DNA of 64,000 nucleotides from Variovorax paradoxus EPS (GTDB taxonomy: Bacteria > Pseudomonadota > Gammaproteobacteria > Burkholderiales > Burkholderiaceae_C): positions 1,054,001-1,118,000 of the forward strand of contig NC_014931.1 of the NCBI RefSeq assembly GCF_000184745.1, in the 5' to 3' direction. The translations under genes and the position numbers were made by a program. Below the pieces are notes generated by a model that saw nothing but the letters and a program-made list of their open reading frames with translations, had not been told where the DNA came from and searched no databases. Of the stretch, positions 7,890 to 16,657 are shown in pieces; the first letter of the stretch is position 1; every line of letters starts with the position of its first letter.

Positions 7890-8620
7890 GCAGCGCTGAC
7901 GACATCACAGACAAAGACATCAACGACATCGACGGGCTGGCGGGCGCGTACGTGCTGGGCACGCTCTCGGCCACCGGGCGCGCGGCGGTCGAGGCGCGCA
8001 TGCGCAGCGACCCGGCGCTACGCGAAGCCGTGCGCGCGTGGGAGGCGCGGCTGCAGCCTCTCACCGCGCTGGCGGAGCCGGCAGAGCCGTCGCCTTCGCT
8101 GTGGGCGCGCATCGAGCGCAGCGTCGATGGGCTGGGCAGGGCGTCGAAGGCGCAGGCTGCGGGCGTTGTCAATTGGTGGAACAACCTGAAGCTCTGGCGC
8201 GGGCTGGCCGCGGGCGGCTTCGCCACGGCGGCGCTGCTGCTGGCGGTGGTGGTCACGCGCGTCGGGGCACCGCCGGCCACGCAGTACATGGTGGTGCTGG
8301 TCGCGCCGGAGAACAAGTCGCCGGGCTGGGTGATCCAGGCGAACTCGTCGCGTCAGCTCAACCTCGTGCCGCTGGGCACCTTCGAGGTGCCGCCGCAGAA
8401 GACGCTGCAGTTCTGGACCAAGGCCGACCAGTGGCGCGGGCCGGTGTCGCTGGGCCTCGTCAAGCAACAGGGCCAGACGCTGCGCATTCCCATCGACAAG
8501 CTGCCGCCGCTGGAGCCGAACCAGCTCTTCGAGCTGACGCTGGAGCCGGAGAACGGCTCGCCGCTCGACCGGCCGACGGGGCCGATCCAGTTCATCGGGC
8601 GTGCGGTCAAGGTGATGTAG
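7886..8620 (+). CDS. RskA-like anti-sigma factor
   Basis: 244 residues, translationally coupled to the ECF sigma gene. The N-terminal zinc-less anti-sigma domain (LAGAYVLGTLSATGRAAVEARM) is typical of the anti-sigma-K (RskA) family. One membrane helix follows near residues 108-130 (GLAAGGFATAALLLAVVV), then a periplasmic domain with PPQKTLQFWTKADQWRGPVSLG and LTLEPENGSPLDRPTGPIQ, the conserved glycine-proline block of RskA sensors. It should hold the sigma factor at the membrane and release it on regulated proteolysis (family knowledge). Its 3' end overlaps the convergent MFS gene by 14 nt. Confidence 0.85.
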   Translation: MSSADDITDKDINDIDGLAGAYVLGTLSATGRAAVEARMRSDPALREAVRAWEARLQPLTALAEPAEPSPSLWARIERSVDGLGRASKAQAAGVVNWWNNLKLWRGLAAGGFATAALLLAVVVTRVGAPPATQYMVVLVAPENKSPGWVIQANSSRQLNLVPLGTFEVPPQKTLQFWTKADQWRGPVSLGLVKQQGQTLRIPIDKLPPLEPNQLFELTLEPENGSPLDRPTGPIQFIGRAVKVM

Positions 8621-9812
8621 CGGAGGCATCGGCTGCTGCGGCCGACGCCCGGTGGCTGATCGCGGCGGCGATGCCGAGGGCGGCCATCAGCAAACACAGC
8701 GCGAGAATCACCCAACCCGTCTGCACCATGCCGGCCAGCGCACCGACCAGCAACCCCGCCACCGGCTGGCTCAGGTTGTTGAGCAGCACGATCACGCCGG
8801 TGGTCTTGCCGTACTCCTTGGCGGGAATGATCTTCTGCCGGTGCATGCGGATGTAGATGCTGAACATCTTGTCGAACCCGGTCACCAGCAGAAAGCCCAG
8901 CGCGTAGCCCCAGTGGCTGGGGCTGATGGCGGTGAGCACGCCGCCGCCGAGGATCAACAGGAACGACACCACGCCCATCTTGCGCAACGCGAACGCACCG
9001 CGCGCAATGGCCAGCAGCACGACCACGGTGGCGACCGCACCCAGCATCTGCAGGCCCGCGTAGTAGTTGGCCGAGCGCTGGTAGAGCCCGGTGACCAGCG
9101 CCGCCGAAGACGCGAGCGTGACGCCGATGACGAGGTTGACGCCCGCCGTCACCATGGTGAGCCGCATCAGGCCGGGCAGGCGCAGCACGTGCAGGAGGGC
9201 GGTCTGGATCGGGCGCAGAAAGTGCCCGGGCTCGGCGTGCGGTTCCCTCAGTTGCACCGGGTTGCCGTGCCGCCAGTACGCGGTGGCGGCATCGGCCAGC
9301 AGGAACAGCGCCGCCGCCGCGCCGACCACGGCCTGCCACGGCCAGTGCGCAAAGAGCGCGGCCGCCACCAGCGGGCCGAGCACCATGCCGGTCTGTTCGG
9401 CGGTCTGGGCGTGGGCCAGCACGCGGTCGAAGCGGTGGCCGTTGGCGGTCATCTGCGGCAGCATCACTTCGCGGGCCATCACGCCCTGCGTGGTGAGCAC
9501 GCCGCACACGGCCGAGAGGCCCACGAGCCAGCCGATGCCGCCGAGCGCCTCGCTGCCCAGCACGCCGAGCAGGCACACCAGCGCGCGAAAGATCTGGCTC
9601 GCGCGCAGGAGCTTGAGCGGCGAAACGCGGTCGCACAGCGCGCCGCAGACGGGGAAAGACAAGAAGCGCGGAAAGGTCTCGGCCGCGAAGGCGTAGCCGG
9701 ACCACGCCACGCTCTGCGTCACCTGGAACACCACGAGCGGCACCAGGAACAGCAGCATCTGGTCGGCCAGCCGGGAGACGAAGAGCGAGAAGAGGAAGGC
9801 GGGGAATTTCAT
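8607..9812 (-). CDS. MFS transporter
   Basis: 401 residues from the ATG at 9812 (MKFPAFLFSLFVSRLADQML). Twelve hydrophobic segments are visible, and the loop after helix 2 has the MFS_3/EntS-like pattern FPVCGALCDRVSPLKLL. The closest general resemblance is to siderophore or drug exporters of the EntS type, but the substrate is unknown. A longer frame reaches 9899, but its extra 29 residues are Arg/Pro/Ala-rich and unlike a membrane protein N-terminus. It is divergent from the isomerase gene at 9902 and convergent with the anti-sigma gene. Confidence 0.75.
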   Translation of the reverse strand: MKFPAFLFSLFVSRLADQMLLFLVPLVVFQVTQSVAWSGYAFAAETFPRFLSFPVCGALCDRVSPLKLLRASQIFRALVCLLGVLGSEALGGIGWLVGLSAVCGVLTTQGVMAREVMLPQMTANGHRFDRVLAHAQTAEQTGMVLGPLVAAALFAHWPWQAVVGAAAALFLLADAATAYWRHGNPVQLREPHAEPGHFLRPIQTALLHVLRLPGLMRLTMVTAGVNLVIGVTLASSAALVTGLYQRSANYYAGLQMLGAVATVVVLLAIARGAFALRKMGVVSFLLILGGGVLTAISPSHWGYALGFLLVTGFDKMFSIYIRMHRQKIIPAKEYGKTTGVIVLLNNLSQPVAGLLVGALAGMVQTGWVILALCLLMAALGIAAAISHRASAAAADASATSP

Positions 9813-9888
9813 CGCCGCGCTGCCGGCGCAGGCGCCGACCCCGAGGGCGAAAGGGTGAGGGGCGGGGCGTGGGCGGGCATGCGCTGAA

Positions 9889-9894
9889 GATAAT
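9889..9894 (+). promoter_or_regulatory. -10-like GATAAT directly before a start codon
   Basis: GATAAT ends 7 nt before the ATG at 9902 and no Shine-Dalgarno sequence is present. Transcription would begin at or next to the start codon. No good -35 element is visible. Confidence 0.4.
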
Positions 9895-9901
9895 CCCAAA
9901 C

Positions 9902-10531
9902 ATGATCGCGCTCGACTGCTACTACAGCCTCTCTTCCCCCTGGGCCTACCTCGGCGGCCCGCAACTTCAGGACATCGTGCGCCGCCACCATGTGCGGCTC
10001 ACGCTCAAGCCCTACGACTTCCAGGCGGTGGTGCCGCAGACCGGCGGCATTCCGCTGAAGACGCGCCCCGAGCCGCGCCGCACGTACCACGCGCTGGAGC
10101 TGGCGCGCTGGAGCGACTACCTCGGCATGCCGATGAACCTGGAGCCCGCGCACTACCCGAAGGGCGCGCCCAGCGATCCGAACTGGAACAAGTACCCGGG
10201 CTGGATGGTGATCGCCGCGCAGCTCAAGGGGCTCGATGCGCAGCCGCTCTCGCATGCGCTGCTGCGCGCGCTGTGGGCCGAGGAGCGCGACACCTCGCAG
10301 GCCGATGTGCGGATCGCGGTCGCCAACGAGAACGGCTACGACGGCGCCTCGCTGCAGGCACTGGAGCAGATGGCCGAGACGCTGGCCGTGTACCGCGCGA
10401 ACAGTGCGGAGGCGGTGGAAGCGGGCGTGTTCGGCGCGCCGACGTTCATCCTGAACGGGGAGCGGTTCTGGGGGCAGGACCGGTTGGCATTTCTCGATCG
10501 GGCGCTGGACAAGCTGCGCGCGGCGGGCTGA
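9902..10531 (+). CDS. 2-hydroxychromene-2-carboxylate isomerase family protein (DsbA-like fold)
   Basis: 209 residues with the kappa-class GST / HCCA isomerase layout: DCYYSLSSPWAYLGGPQLQD at the N-terminus (glutathione-site Ser in SPWAY), a central helical region, and the C-terminal VEAGVFGAPTFILNGERFWGQDRL that closes the thioredoxin fold. The characterised enzyme is glutathione-dependent and acts in naphthalene-type catabolism; many homologues have unknown substrates, and no catabolic cluster is visible here. The start is fixed by conservation of MIALDCYYSL; it has no ribosome site but a -10-like hexamer just upstream. Confidence 0.85.
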   Translation: MIALDCYYSLSSPWAYLGGPQLQDIVRRHHVRLTLKPYDFQAVVPQTGGIPLKTRPEPRRTYHALELARWSDYLGMPMNLEPAHYPKGAPSDPNWNKYPGWMVIAAQLKGLDAQPLSHALLRALWAEERDTSQADVRIAVANENGYDGASLQALEQMAETLAVYRANSAEAVEAGVFGAPTFILNGERFWGQDRLAFLDRALDKLRAAG

Positions 10532-10571
10532 ACGCCCGGCCGCGTCTCTCGCACCTTCATCGCCCGAACCT

Positions 10572-11486
10572 TCATCGCACGAACGACCGCGGCAGCAGCG
10601 CCGGCACCAGCGTGCGGTTCATGCGTTCGCGCCACCAGCGCAGCGCCTGTCCCTTCGCGCCGGTCTTCCACGCGAGCCAGAACACCTCGGGCGCGCGCGG
10701 CTCCTCGGTCGGCAGTTCGACCAGCGTGCCGCGTTCGAGCTCGTTGGCGATGCAGGCGCGCGGCAGAAAGCCGTGGCCAAGACCCGCAACCTGGCAGGCG
10801 ACCTTCGCGGCCATCGACGGCACGGTGATGCGCGGCTGCCCCGCGAGCAGGCCGACAGTGCGGTCCGACAGCGTGCGCGCGGTGTCGCCCACCACGATGG
10901 CGTTGCAGTCGAGCAGGTCGCCGCGCTCCAGCGGACGCCCGAGCCGGGTGAGCGGATGGGTGGGCGCGACGCAGAACGCGAACTCGATGCTGCCCACGGT
11001 CGCCGCCTGGTAGCCGCCGCCGGCCGGGCCTTCGCCCGCGGCGATGACGATGTCGGCGCGGCCCTCGCGCAGCGCCTCCCAGCTGCCGGTGAGCGCCTCG
11101 CAGCCGACGCGCAATCGCGTGCCGCAGCGCAGGTCTTCGAAGGCGCGGATGTCGCCGATGAGCGCCTCGGTGGGAATGAGCGAGTCGTGCACCAGCCGCA
11201 GCTCCGACTCGTAGCCGGTGGCGATCTGCCGCATGCGCGATTCGAGGTCGCTCGCGGCACCGAGGAGCCAGCGGCCTTCCTTCAGCATTTCGTCGCCGGC
11301 GGCAGTGAGGCTCACGCGCGGGCCATTGCGCTCGAAGAGCAGCATGCCCAGCTGTTCCTCGAGCTTGCCGACCGCGTACGAGATGGTGGAGGGCACCTTG
11401 TTCAGGTGGGTGGCGGCGGCGGCAAAGGAGCCGTGACGCGCAATGGCGTCGACGACCTCGATGGCTTCCAGGCTGAGCTTGAGCAC
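10572..11486 (-). CDS. LysR-family transcriptional regulator
   Basis: 304 residues from a GTG at 11486 (LKLSLEAIEVVDAIARHGSF). The HTH is residues about 3-62 (FAAAATHLNKVPSTISYAVG, LEEQLGMLLFERNGPRVSLT); a LysR substrate domain follows. It resembles the PunR/YdhB branch. An ATG at 11540 would add 18 residues, but that ATG lies inside a perfect palindrome that looks like the LysR operator, and GAAGGG precedes the GTG, so the shorter form is preferred. It is divergent from the ycaC-xapX-amidohydrolase-doxX-MFS operon, which it most likely controls in response to that pathway's substrate (inference). Confidence 0.85.
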   Translation of the reverse strand: MLKLSLEAIEVVDAIARHGSFAAAATHLNKVPSTISYAVGKLEEQLGMLLFERNGPRVSLTAAGDEMLKEGRWLLGAASDLESRMRQIATGYESELRLVHDSLIPTEALIGDIRAFEDLRCGTRLRVGCEALTGSWEALREGRADIVIAAGEGPAGGGYQAATVGSIEFAFCVAPTHPLTRLGRPLERGDLLDCNAIVVGDTARTLSDRTVGLLAGQPRITVPSMAAKVACQVAGLGHGFLPRACIANELERGTLVELPTEEPRAPEVFWLAWKTGAKGQALRWWRERMNRTLVPALLPRSFVR

Positions 11487-11519
11487 GCGGGGGCCCTTCA
11501 GGTGGGTGGGGAAAAAGGA

Positions 11520-11540
11520 ATGATCGAAAACTTCGATCAT
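11520..11540. promoter_or_regulatory. palindromic LysR-type operator
   Basis: ATGATCGAA and TTCGATCAT are perfect inverted halves separated by AAC. The core has the ATC-N9-GAT form of LysR binding sites (ATC 11523-11525, GAT 11535-11537). It lies in the divergent spacer between the lysR gene and the hydrolase operon, 34 nt upstream of the preferred lysR start. Confidence 0.65.
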
Positions 11541-11669
11541 TGGGGCTGAAAAGTTTCGTCAATGGCGGTGGATCGGGACCCGATGATTGAGCCCATGCCA
11601 AGGAGATTCCCTCCGAAAGCAATTGTGAATTCAATCGAATATCCGTTCAACCACCCAGGAGTGTTTTTC

Positions 11670-12323
11670 ATGTCCATCCAAGCCACCCCCACCGCCGGTT
11701 CCAAGCTGCTGACCCCCGCCGATCACACGCTGGTGATGATCGACTTCCAGTCGCAGATGGCCTTTGCCACGCACTCGATCGACGCGGTGAACCTGCGCAA
11801 CAACGCCGCGCTGGTGGCGCAGGCGGCGGCCGGCTTCAAGGTGTCGACCATCCTCACGACGGTCGCCGAAAAGAGCTTCTCGGGCCCGATGTTCAGCGAG
11901 ATCACCGACGCCTTTCCCGGCCAGAAGATGCTCGACCGCACCTCGATGAACACATGGGAAGACGCGGCCGTGATCGACCGCGTGAACGAAATCGGCAAGC
12001 CGCGCATCGTGCTGGCGGGCCTGTGGACCAGCGTGTGCATCGTCGGCCCGGCGCTCTCGGCGCTGGACCAGGGCTTCGAGGTGTACGTGATCGCCGATGC
12101 CTGCGGCGACGTTTCCACCGAGGCGCACAACCGCGCGATGGACCGCATGGTGCAGGCCGGTGCGCGCCCGATGACCTCGCTGCAATACCTGCTGGAGCTG
12201 CAGCGCGACTGGGCCCGCGGCGACACGTACGAGCTGACCACCGGCATCGCGAAGAAGGTGGGCGGCGCTTATGGCATCGGCATCAACTACGCCAAGAGCA
12301 TGTTCGGCGCTCACGAAGGTTGA
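11670..12323 (+). CDS. isochorismatase-family cysteine hydrolase, YcaC-like
   Basis: 217 residues. The N-terminal LVMIDFQSQMAFATHSID holds the catalytic Asp, and IVLAGLWTSVCIVGPALSAL holds the nucleophilic Cys of this alpha/beta hydrolase family. The central STILTTVAEKSFSGPMFSEI and the long C-terminus match E. coli YcaC in layout; the YcaC substrate is unknown, while relatives cleave amides or isochorismate. AGGAG lies 8 nt before the ATG. It is the first gene of a plus-strand operon, divergent from lysR. The amidohydrolase two genes on suggests sequential hydrolysis of an amide or carbamoyl compound (inference). Confidence 0.85.
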   Translation: MSIQATPTAGSKLLTPADHTLVMIDFQSQMAFATHSIDAVNLRNNAALVAQAAAGFKVSTILTTVAEKSFSGPMFSEITDAFPGQKMLDRTSMNTWEDAAVIDRVNEIGKPRIVLAGLWTSVCIVGPALSALDQGFEVYVIADACGDVSTEAHNRAMDRMVQAGARPMTSLQYLLELQRDWARGDTYELTTGIAKKVGGAYGIGINYAKSMFGAHEG

Positions 12324-12353
12324 GCGGACGAAGAACGAAAGAGAGCGCCGGCC

Positions 12354-12644
12354 ATGAAGCCCTATGTCGTTTCCCTCGCACTCGGCCTTCTGGTCGGCGT
12401 GATCTACGCGCTCTTCCAGGTGCGCTCGCCGGCGCCGCCGGTGATCGCTCTGGTGGGGCTCCTGGGCATCCTGCTCGGCGAGCAGCTTCCGCCGCTGGTG
12501 CGGCAGGTGCTCGACCGGCCGGCCGCCACCTCGTGGCTGCATCACCAGGTCAAGCCCCATGTGTTCGGCGAGCTGCCGAAGTGCGTGAAGCCCGAGGCGG
12601 TGAAGACCGCTGCCACGCGTTCGTCGGATCGGAGCGACGCATGA
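12354..12644 (+). CDS. XapX domain small membrane protein (DUF1427)
   Basis: 96 residues. The first 50 hold two membrane helices in the XapX pattern MKPYVVSLALGLLVGVIYA, then VRSPAPPVIALVGLLGILLGEQ; the tail is polar. XapX proteins are small inner-membrane proteins of unknown function, often beside YcaC-like hydrolases. The stop overlaps the amidohydrolase start by ATGA, so the two are coupled. Confidence 0.8.
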   Translation: MKPYVVSLALGLLVGVIYALFQVRSPAPPVIALVGLLGILLGEQLPPLVRQVLDRPAATSWLHHQVKPHVFGELPKCVKPEAVKTAATRSSDRSDA

Positions 12645-14623
12645 GCTCCCCGGACCCGCAACGCCGCCATTTGCTTGGCGCCCTCGGCGCCCTTGCCGCA
12701 ACCTCCCTCGCACCCGCATCGACCATGGCCAACACCCTGAACCCCACCCCCGACCTCATCCTGCGCAACGGCCGCTTCACCACACTGGACCGCGCCAATC
12801 CCACGGCCGACGCGGTGGCGATCAAGGACGGCCGCTTCACCCGCGTGGGCCGCGCCGAAGACGTGCTGCCGCTGGCCGGCAGCCACACCCGCGTGATCGA
12901 CCTCGAGGGCAAGCGCGTGCTGCCGGGGCTCATCGACAACCACCTGCACATCATTCGCGGCGGGCTGAACTACAACATGGAGCTGCGCTGGGACGGCGTG
13001 CGGAGCCTGGCCGATGCGATGGGCATGCTCAAGCGCCAGGTGGCGATCACGCCCGCGCCGCAGTGGGTGCGCGTGGTGGGCGGCTTCACCGAGCACCAGT
13101 TCGCCGAGAAGCGCCTGCCGACCATCGCCGAGCTGAACGCGGTGGCGCCCGATACGCCGGTGTTCATCCTGCACCTGTACGACCGCGCGCTGCTCAACGG
13201 CGCCGCGCTGCGCGCCGTGGGCTACACCAAGGACACGCCCGCGCCGCCCGGCGGCGAGATCGTGCGCGACGGCGCCGGCAACCCCACGGGCCTGCTGCTG
13301 GCCAAGCCGAACGCGGCCATCCTCTACGCCACGCTGGCCAAGGGACCGAAGCTGCCCTTCGACTACCAGCTCAATTCGACGCGCCACTTCATGCGCGAGC
13401 TCAACCGCCTGGGCGTGACCGGCGCCATCGATGCGGGCGGCGGCAACCAGAATTTCCCCGACGACTACGAAGTGATCCGCAAGCTCCACGACGACGGCCA
13501 ACTCACCATTCGCCTCGCCTACAACCTCTTCACGCAGAAGCCCAAGGCCGAGAAGGAAGACTTCCTGAACTGGACGGCGAACTCGACGTACAAGCAAGGC
13601 GACGACTATTTCCGCCACAACGGCGCGGGCGAGATGCTGGTGTTCTCGGCGGCCGACTTCGAAGACTTCCGCCAGCCGCGTCCCGACATGGCGCCCGAGA
13701 TGGAAGGCGAGCTCGAAGGCGTGGTGCGCATCCTGGCGCAGAACCGTTGGCCGTGGCGCATGCACGCGACCTACGACGAAACCATCAGCCGGTCGCTCGA
13801 CGTGTTCGAGAAGGTCAACAAGGACACGCCGCTCGCGGGCCTGAACTGGTTCTTCGACCATGCCGAGACGATTTCCGAGAAGTCGATGGACCGCATCGCC
13901 GCGCTCGGCGGCGGCGTGGCGGTGCAGCACCGCATGGCCTACCAGGGCGAGTATTTCGTGGAGCGCTACGGCGCCGGCGCGGCCGAGGCCACGCCGCCGG
14001 TCAAGCGCATGCTCGAGCGCGGCATGAAGGTCTCGGCCGGCACCGACGCAACGCGCGTGGCCTCGTACAACCCGTGGGTGTCGCTGTCGTGGCTGGTCAC
14101 GGGCAAGACGGTGGGCGGCATGCAGCTCTACCCGCAACGCAACTGCCTGGACCGCGAGGGCGCGCTGCGCATGTGGACCGAGAACGTCACCTGGTTCTCG
14201 AACGAAGAGGGCAAGAAAGGCCGCATCGAGGCCGGCCAGCTCGCCGACCTGGTGGTGCCCGACCGCGATTTCTTCGCCTGCGCCGAATCGGAGATCGCCG
14301 ACACGACCGCGCTGCTCACGATGGTGGGCGGCAAGGTGGTCTACGGCGCCGGCCCGTTCGCCGCGCACGACGAAGGCACGCTGCCGCCGGCCATGCCCGA
14401 CTGGTCGCCCGCGCGCACCTTCGGCGGCTATGCCGGCTGGGCCGACACGGCCGAAGGCGCACCGCTGCAGAAGGTCATGCGCAACGCGGCGGCAGCCTGC
14501 GCCTGCGCCAACGACTGCAACGTGCACGGCCACCAGCACGCGACGGCATGGAGCAGCAAGCTGCCCATTGCCGACCTGAAAAGCTTCTGGGGCGCGCTCG
14601 GCTGCGCCTGCTGGGCGGTGTGA
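12641..14623 (+). CDS. amidohydrolase family protein, YtcJ-like, with Tat-like signal
   Basis: 660 residues. The N-terminus has paired Arg before a hydrophobic stretch (QRRHLLGALGALAATSLAPA), resembling a Tat export signal. The body is an amidohydrolase_3 metal-dependent hydrolase: VLPGLIDNHLHII gives the HxH metal motif after the small beta-sandwich (DLILRNGRFTTLDRANPTAD), with later metal-ligand candidates in RMHATYDE, FFDHAE and SAGTDATRV. It should cleave a C-N or C-O bond in an unknown substrate. The C-terminal 60 residues, rich in Cys and His (ACACANDCNVHGHQHAT), are unusual and could bind metal. It overlaps both neighbours by one to four bases and lies in the lysR-controlled operon. 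Confidence 0.8.
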   Translation: MSSPDPQRRHLLGALGALAATSLAPASTMANTLNPTPDLILRNGRFTTLDRANPTADAVAIKDGRFTRVGRAEDVLPLAGSHTRVIDLEGKRVLPGLIDNHLHIIRGGLNYNMELRWDGVRSLADAMGMLKRQVAITPAPQWVRVVGGFTEHQFAEKRLPTIAELNAVAPDTPVFILHLYDRALLNGAALRAVGYTKDTPAPPGGEIVRDGAGNPTGLLLAKPNAAILYATLAKGPKLPFDYQLNSTRHFMRELNRLGVTGAIDAGGGNQNFPDDYEVIRKLHDDGQLTIRLAYNLFTQKPKAEKEDFLNWTANSTYKQGDDYFRHNGAGEMLVFSAADFEDFRQPRPDMAPEMEGELEGVVRILAQNRWPWRMHATYDETISRSLDVFEKVNKDTPLAGLNWFFDHAETISEKSMDRIAALGGGVAVQHRMAYQGEYFVERYGAGAAEATPPVKRMLERGMKVSAGTDATRVASYNPWVSLSWLVTGKTVGGMQLYPQRNCLDREGALRMWTENVTWFSNEEGKKGRIEAGQLADLVVPDRDFFACAESEIADTTALLTMVGGKVVYGAGPFAAHDEGTLPPAMPDWSPARTFGGYAGWADTAEGAPLQKVMRNAAAACACANDCNVHGHQHATAWSSKLPIADLKSFWGALGCACWAV

Positions 14624-15030
14624 TGAAGACGATGCACTGGACCCTTTCGCCCGCCGTGCGCTGGATCGCCTTGCTGCTGCTGTGCGCGGCCTACCTGCAG
14701 GGCGGCCTGAACAAGGCGATGGACTTCGACGCCGCCATCGGCGAGATGAATCACTTCGGCCTGTCGCCGGCCGGCCCGCTGGCCGTGGCGGTGATCGTGC
14801 TGGAACTGGGCGCCGCGGTGCTCATCCTCGTCGGCTTCTGGCGCTGGCTCGGCGCGCTCGCGCTCGGCGGCTTCACACTGATGGCAACCTTCGTCGCGCT
14901 GCGTTTCTGGGAAATGCCGGTGGGCCCCGAGCGCTTCATGGCCGCGAACTCTTTCTTCGAACACCTGGGCCTGGTCGGCGGCTTTCTGCTCGTCGCCTGG
15001 CTCGATCTCAAGGAGCGCCAGGATGACTGA
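14623..15030 (+). CDS. DoxX family membrane protein
   Basis: 135 residues with four membrane helices. The N-terminal region WIALLLLCAAYLQGGLNKAMDF, then IGEMNHFGLSPAGPLAVAVIVLELGAAVLILVG, is the DoxX/DoxD signature. DoxX-like proteins are quinone- or redox-linked membrane proteins whose exact role varies. The start overlaps the amidohydrolase stop (TGATG) and the stop overlaps the next MFS gene by 8 nt, so it is an integral member of this operon. Confidence 0.8.
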   Translation: MKTMHWTLSPAVRWIALLLLCAAYLQGGLNKAMDFDAAIGEMNHFGLSPAGPLAVAVIVLELGAAVLILVGFWRWLGALALGGFTLMATFVALRFWEMPVGPERFMAANSFFEHLGLVGGFLLVAWLDLKERQDD

Positions 15031-16603
15031 GCCTCAAAAATCCGCCGGCGCCTTCGCGCCGCTGCGCCAGCCGGTCTTCGCGGTGCTGTGGGCCGCCACG
15101 GTGCTGGGCAACATCGGCAGCTTCATGCGCGACGTGGCCAGTTCGTGGCTCGTCACCGACCTGTCGGCGAGCCCGACGGCGGTGGCGCTGATCCAGACGG
15201 CGGCGACGCTGCCGATCTTCCTGCTGGCGATTCCGGCGGGCGTGCTGTCGGACATCCTCGACCGGCGGCGCTTTCTGATCTTTGTGCAGGTGATGCTGGG
15301 CGCGGTGAGCGGCACGCTGCTGGTGCTCTCGCACACCGGTTCGCTCACGGTCGAATATTTGGTCGCGCTGACCTTCGTGGGCGGCATCGGCGCGGCGCTG
15401 ATGGGGCCGACCTGGCAGTCGATCGTGCCGGAGCTGGTGCCCCGCAGCGAGCTCAAGGGCGCGGTGGCGCTCAACTCGCTGGGCATCAACATCGCGCGCT
15501 CCATCGGGCCGGCGGCGGGCGGGCTGATCCTCGCGAGCTTCGGCGCGGCCGCCACCTACGGGCTCGACGTGCTGAGCTATGTGTTCGTGATCGCGGCGCT
15601 GCTGTGGTGGAAGCGCCCGGCGGCGGTCGACAGCGGGCTGTCGGAGAACTTCTTCGGCGCCTTCCGCGCGGGCATCCGCTACACGCGGGCCAGCAAGGAA
15701 CTGCACGTGGTGCTGCTGCGCGCGGCGGTGTTCTTCCTGTTCGCGAGCTCGGTGTGGGCGCTGCTGCCGCTGGTGGCGCGCCAGATGCTCGGCGGCACGG
15801 CGAGCTTCTACGGCATCCTGCTCGGCGCGGTGGGCGCGGGCGCCATCGGCGGCGCGCTGGTGATGCCGCGGCTGCGCGCCCGGCTCGATGCCGACGGCAT
15901 GCTGCTGCTCGCTTCGCTGCTCACGGCCGCGGTGATGGGCGGCCTGGTGTTCGCGCCGCCGCAGTGGCTCGCGGTGCTGATGCTGCTGGTGCTGGGCCTG
16001 GGCTGGATCATTGCGCTGACCACGCTCAACGGGGTGGCGCAGTCGATCCTGCCGAACTGGGTGCGCGGGCGCGGACTCGCCGTGTACCTGACGGTGTTCA
16101 ACGGCGCGATGGCGGCCGGCAGCCTGGGCTGGGGCCTGATCGCGCAGCAGATCGGCGTGCCGGCCACGCTGGTGGCGGGCGCGGTGGGCCTGGTGGTGAT
16201 GGGCCTCGTGTTCCACCGCGTGCGGCTGCCCGCCGGCGAGGCCGACCTGCAGGCCTCGAACCATTGGCCCGAGCCTCTGCTGGCCGAGCCCGTGGCGCAC
16301 GACCGCGGGCCCGTGATGATCCAGGTCGAGTACCGCATCCGCAAGGAAGACCGGCCGGCCTTCATGGCGGCGATGAAGAAGCTCTCGCTGGAGCGCCGCC
16401 GCGACGGCGCCTACGCCTGGGGCGTGCACGAGCACACGAACGACGCGGAACGGGTGATGGAGTGGTTCCTCGTGGAGTCGTGGGCCGAGCACCTGCGCCA
16501 GCACCACCGCGTGTCGCACGCCGATGCCGACCTGCAGGCCGAGGCGCTGCGCTTTCACATCGGGCCGGACAAGCCCGAGGTGCATCACTTCCTGTCGCTG
16601 TAG
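15023..16603 (+). CDS. MFS exporter (MFS_3 type) with C-terminal ABM-like ferredoxin-fold domain
   Basis: 526 residues. Residues 1-410 are a 12-helix MFS transporter with the EntS-like start FAPLRQPVFAVLWAATVLGNIG and motif A IPAGVLSDILDRRRFL. Residues about 430-526 form a soluble domain (VMIQVEYRIRKEDRPAFMAA, YAWGVHEHTND, WFLVESWAEHLRQH, ALRFHIG) resembling the dimeric alpha/beta barrel of antibiotic biosynthesis monooxygenases. This two-part layout is known in the MFS_3 (transmembrane secretion effector) family. It is the last gene of the operon and probably exports a product or the substrate of the two hydrolases (inference). Confidence 0.8.
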   Translation: MTEPQKSAGAFAPLRQPVFAVLWAATVLGNIGSFMRDVASSWLVTDLSASPTAVALIQTAATLPIFLLAIPAGVLSDILDRRRFLIFVQVMLGAVSGTLLVLSHTGSLTVEYLVALTFVGGIGAALMGPTWQSIVPELVPRSELKGAVALNSLGINIARSIGPAAGGLILASFGAAATYGLDVLSYVFVIAALLWWKRPAAVDSGLSENFFGAFRAGIRYTRASKELHVVLLRAAVFFLFASSVWALLPLVARQMLGGTASFYGILLGAVGAGAIGGALVMPRLRARLDADGMLLLASLLTAAVMGGLVFAPPQWLAVLMLLVLGLGWIIALTTLNGVAQSILPNWVRGRGLAVYLTVFNGAMAAGSLGWGLIAQQIGVPATLVAGAVGLVVMGLVFHRVRLPAGEADLQASNHWPEPLLAEPVAHDRGPVMIQVEYRIRKEDRPAFMAAMKKLSLERRRDGAYAWGVHEHTNDAERVMEWFLVESWAEHLRQHHRVSHADADLQAEALRFHIGPDKPEVHHFLSL

Positions 16604-16645
16604 CGGGTTTGGCGCCGCCGGGTCGTCACCGGCGGTGCCGGTGGC

Positions 16646-16651
16646 GATAAT
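16646..16651 (+). promoter_or_regulatory. -10-like GATAAT directly before dapF
   Basis: GATAAT ends 6 nt before the dapF ATG at 16658. No Shine-Dalgarno sequence is present in the gap, suggesting a leaderless transcript. Confidence 0.45.
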
Positions 16652-16657
16652 CCCCCG

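Noticed and set aside
12542..14539. 665-codon minus-strand frame opposite the amidohydrolase
   Set aside because: Same shadow composition; plus strand has an intact enzyme.
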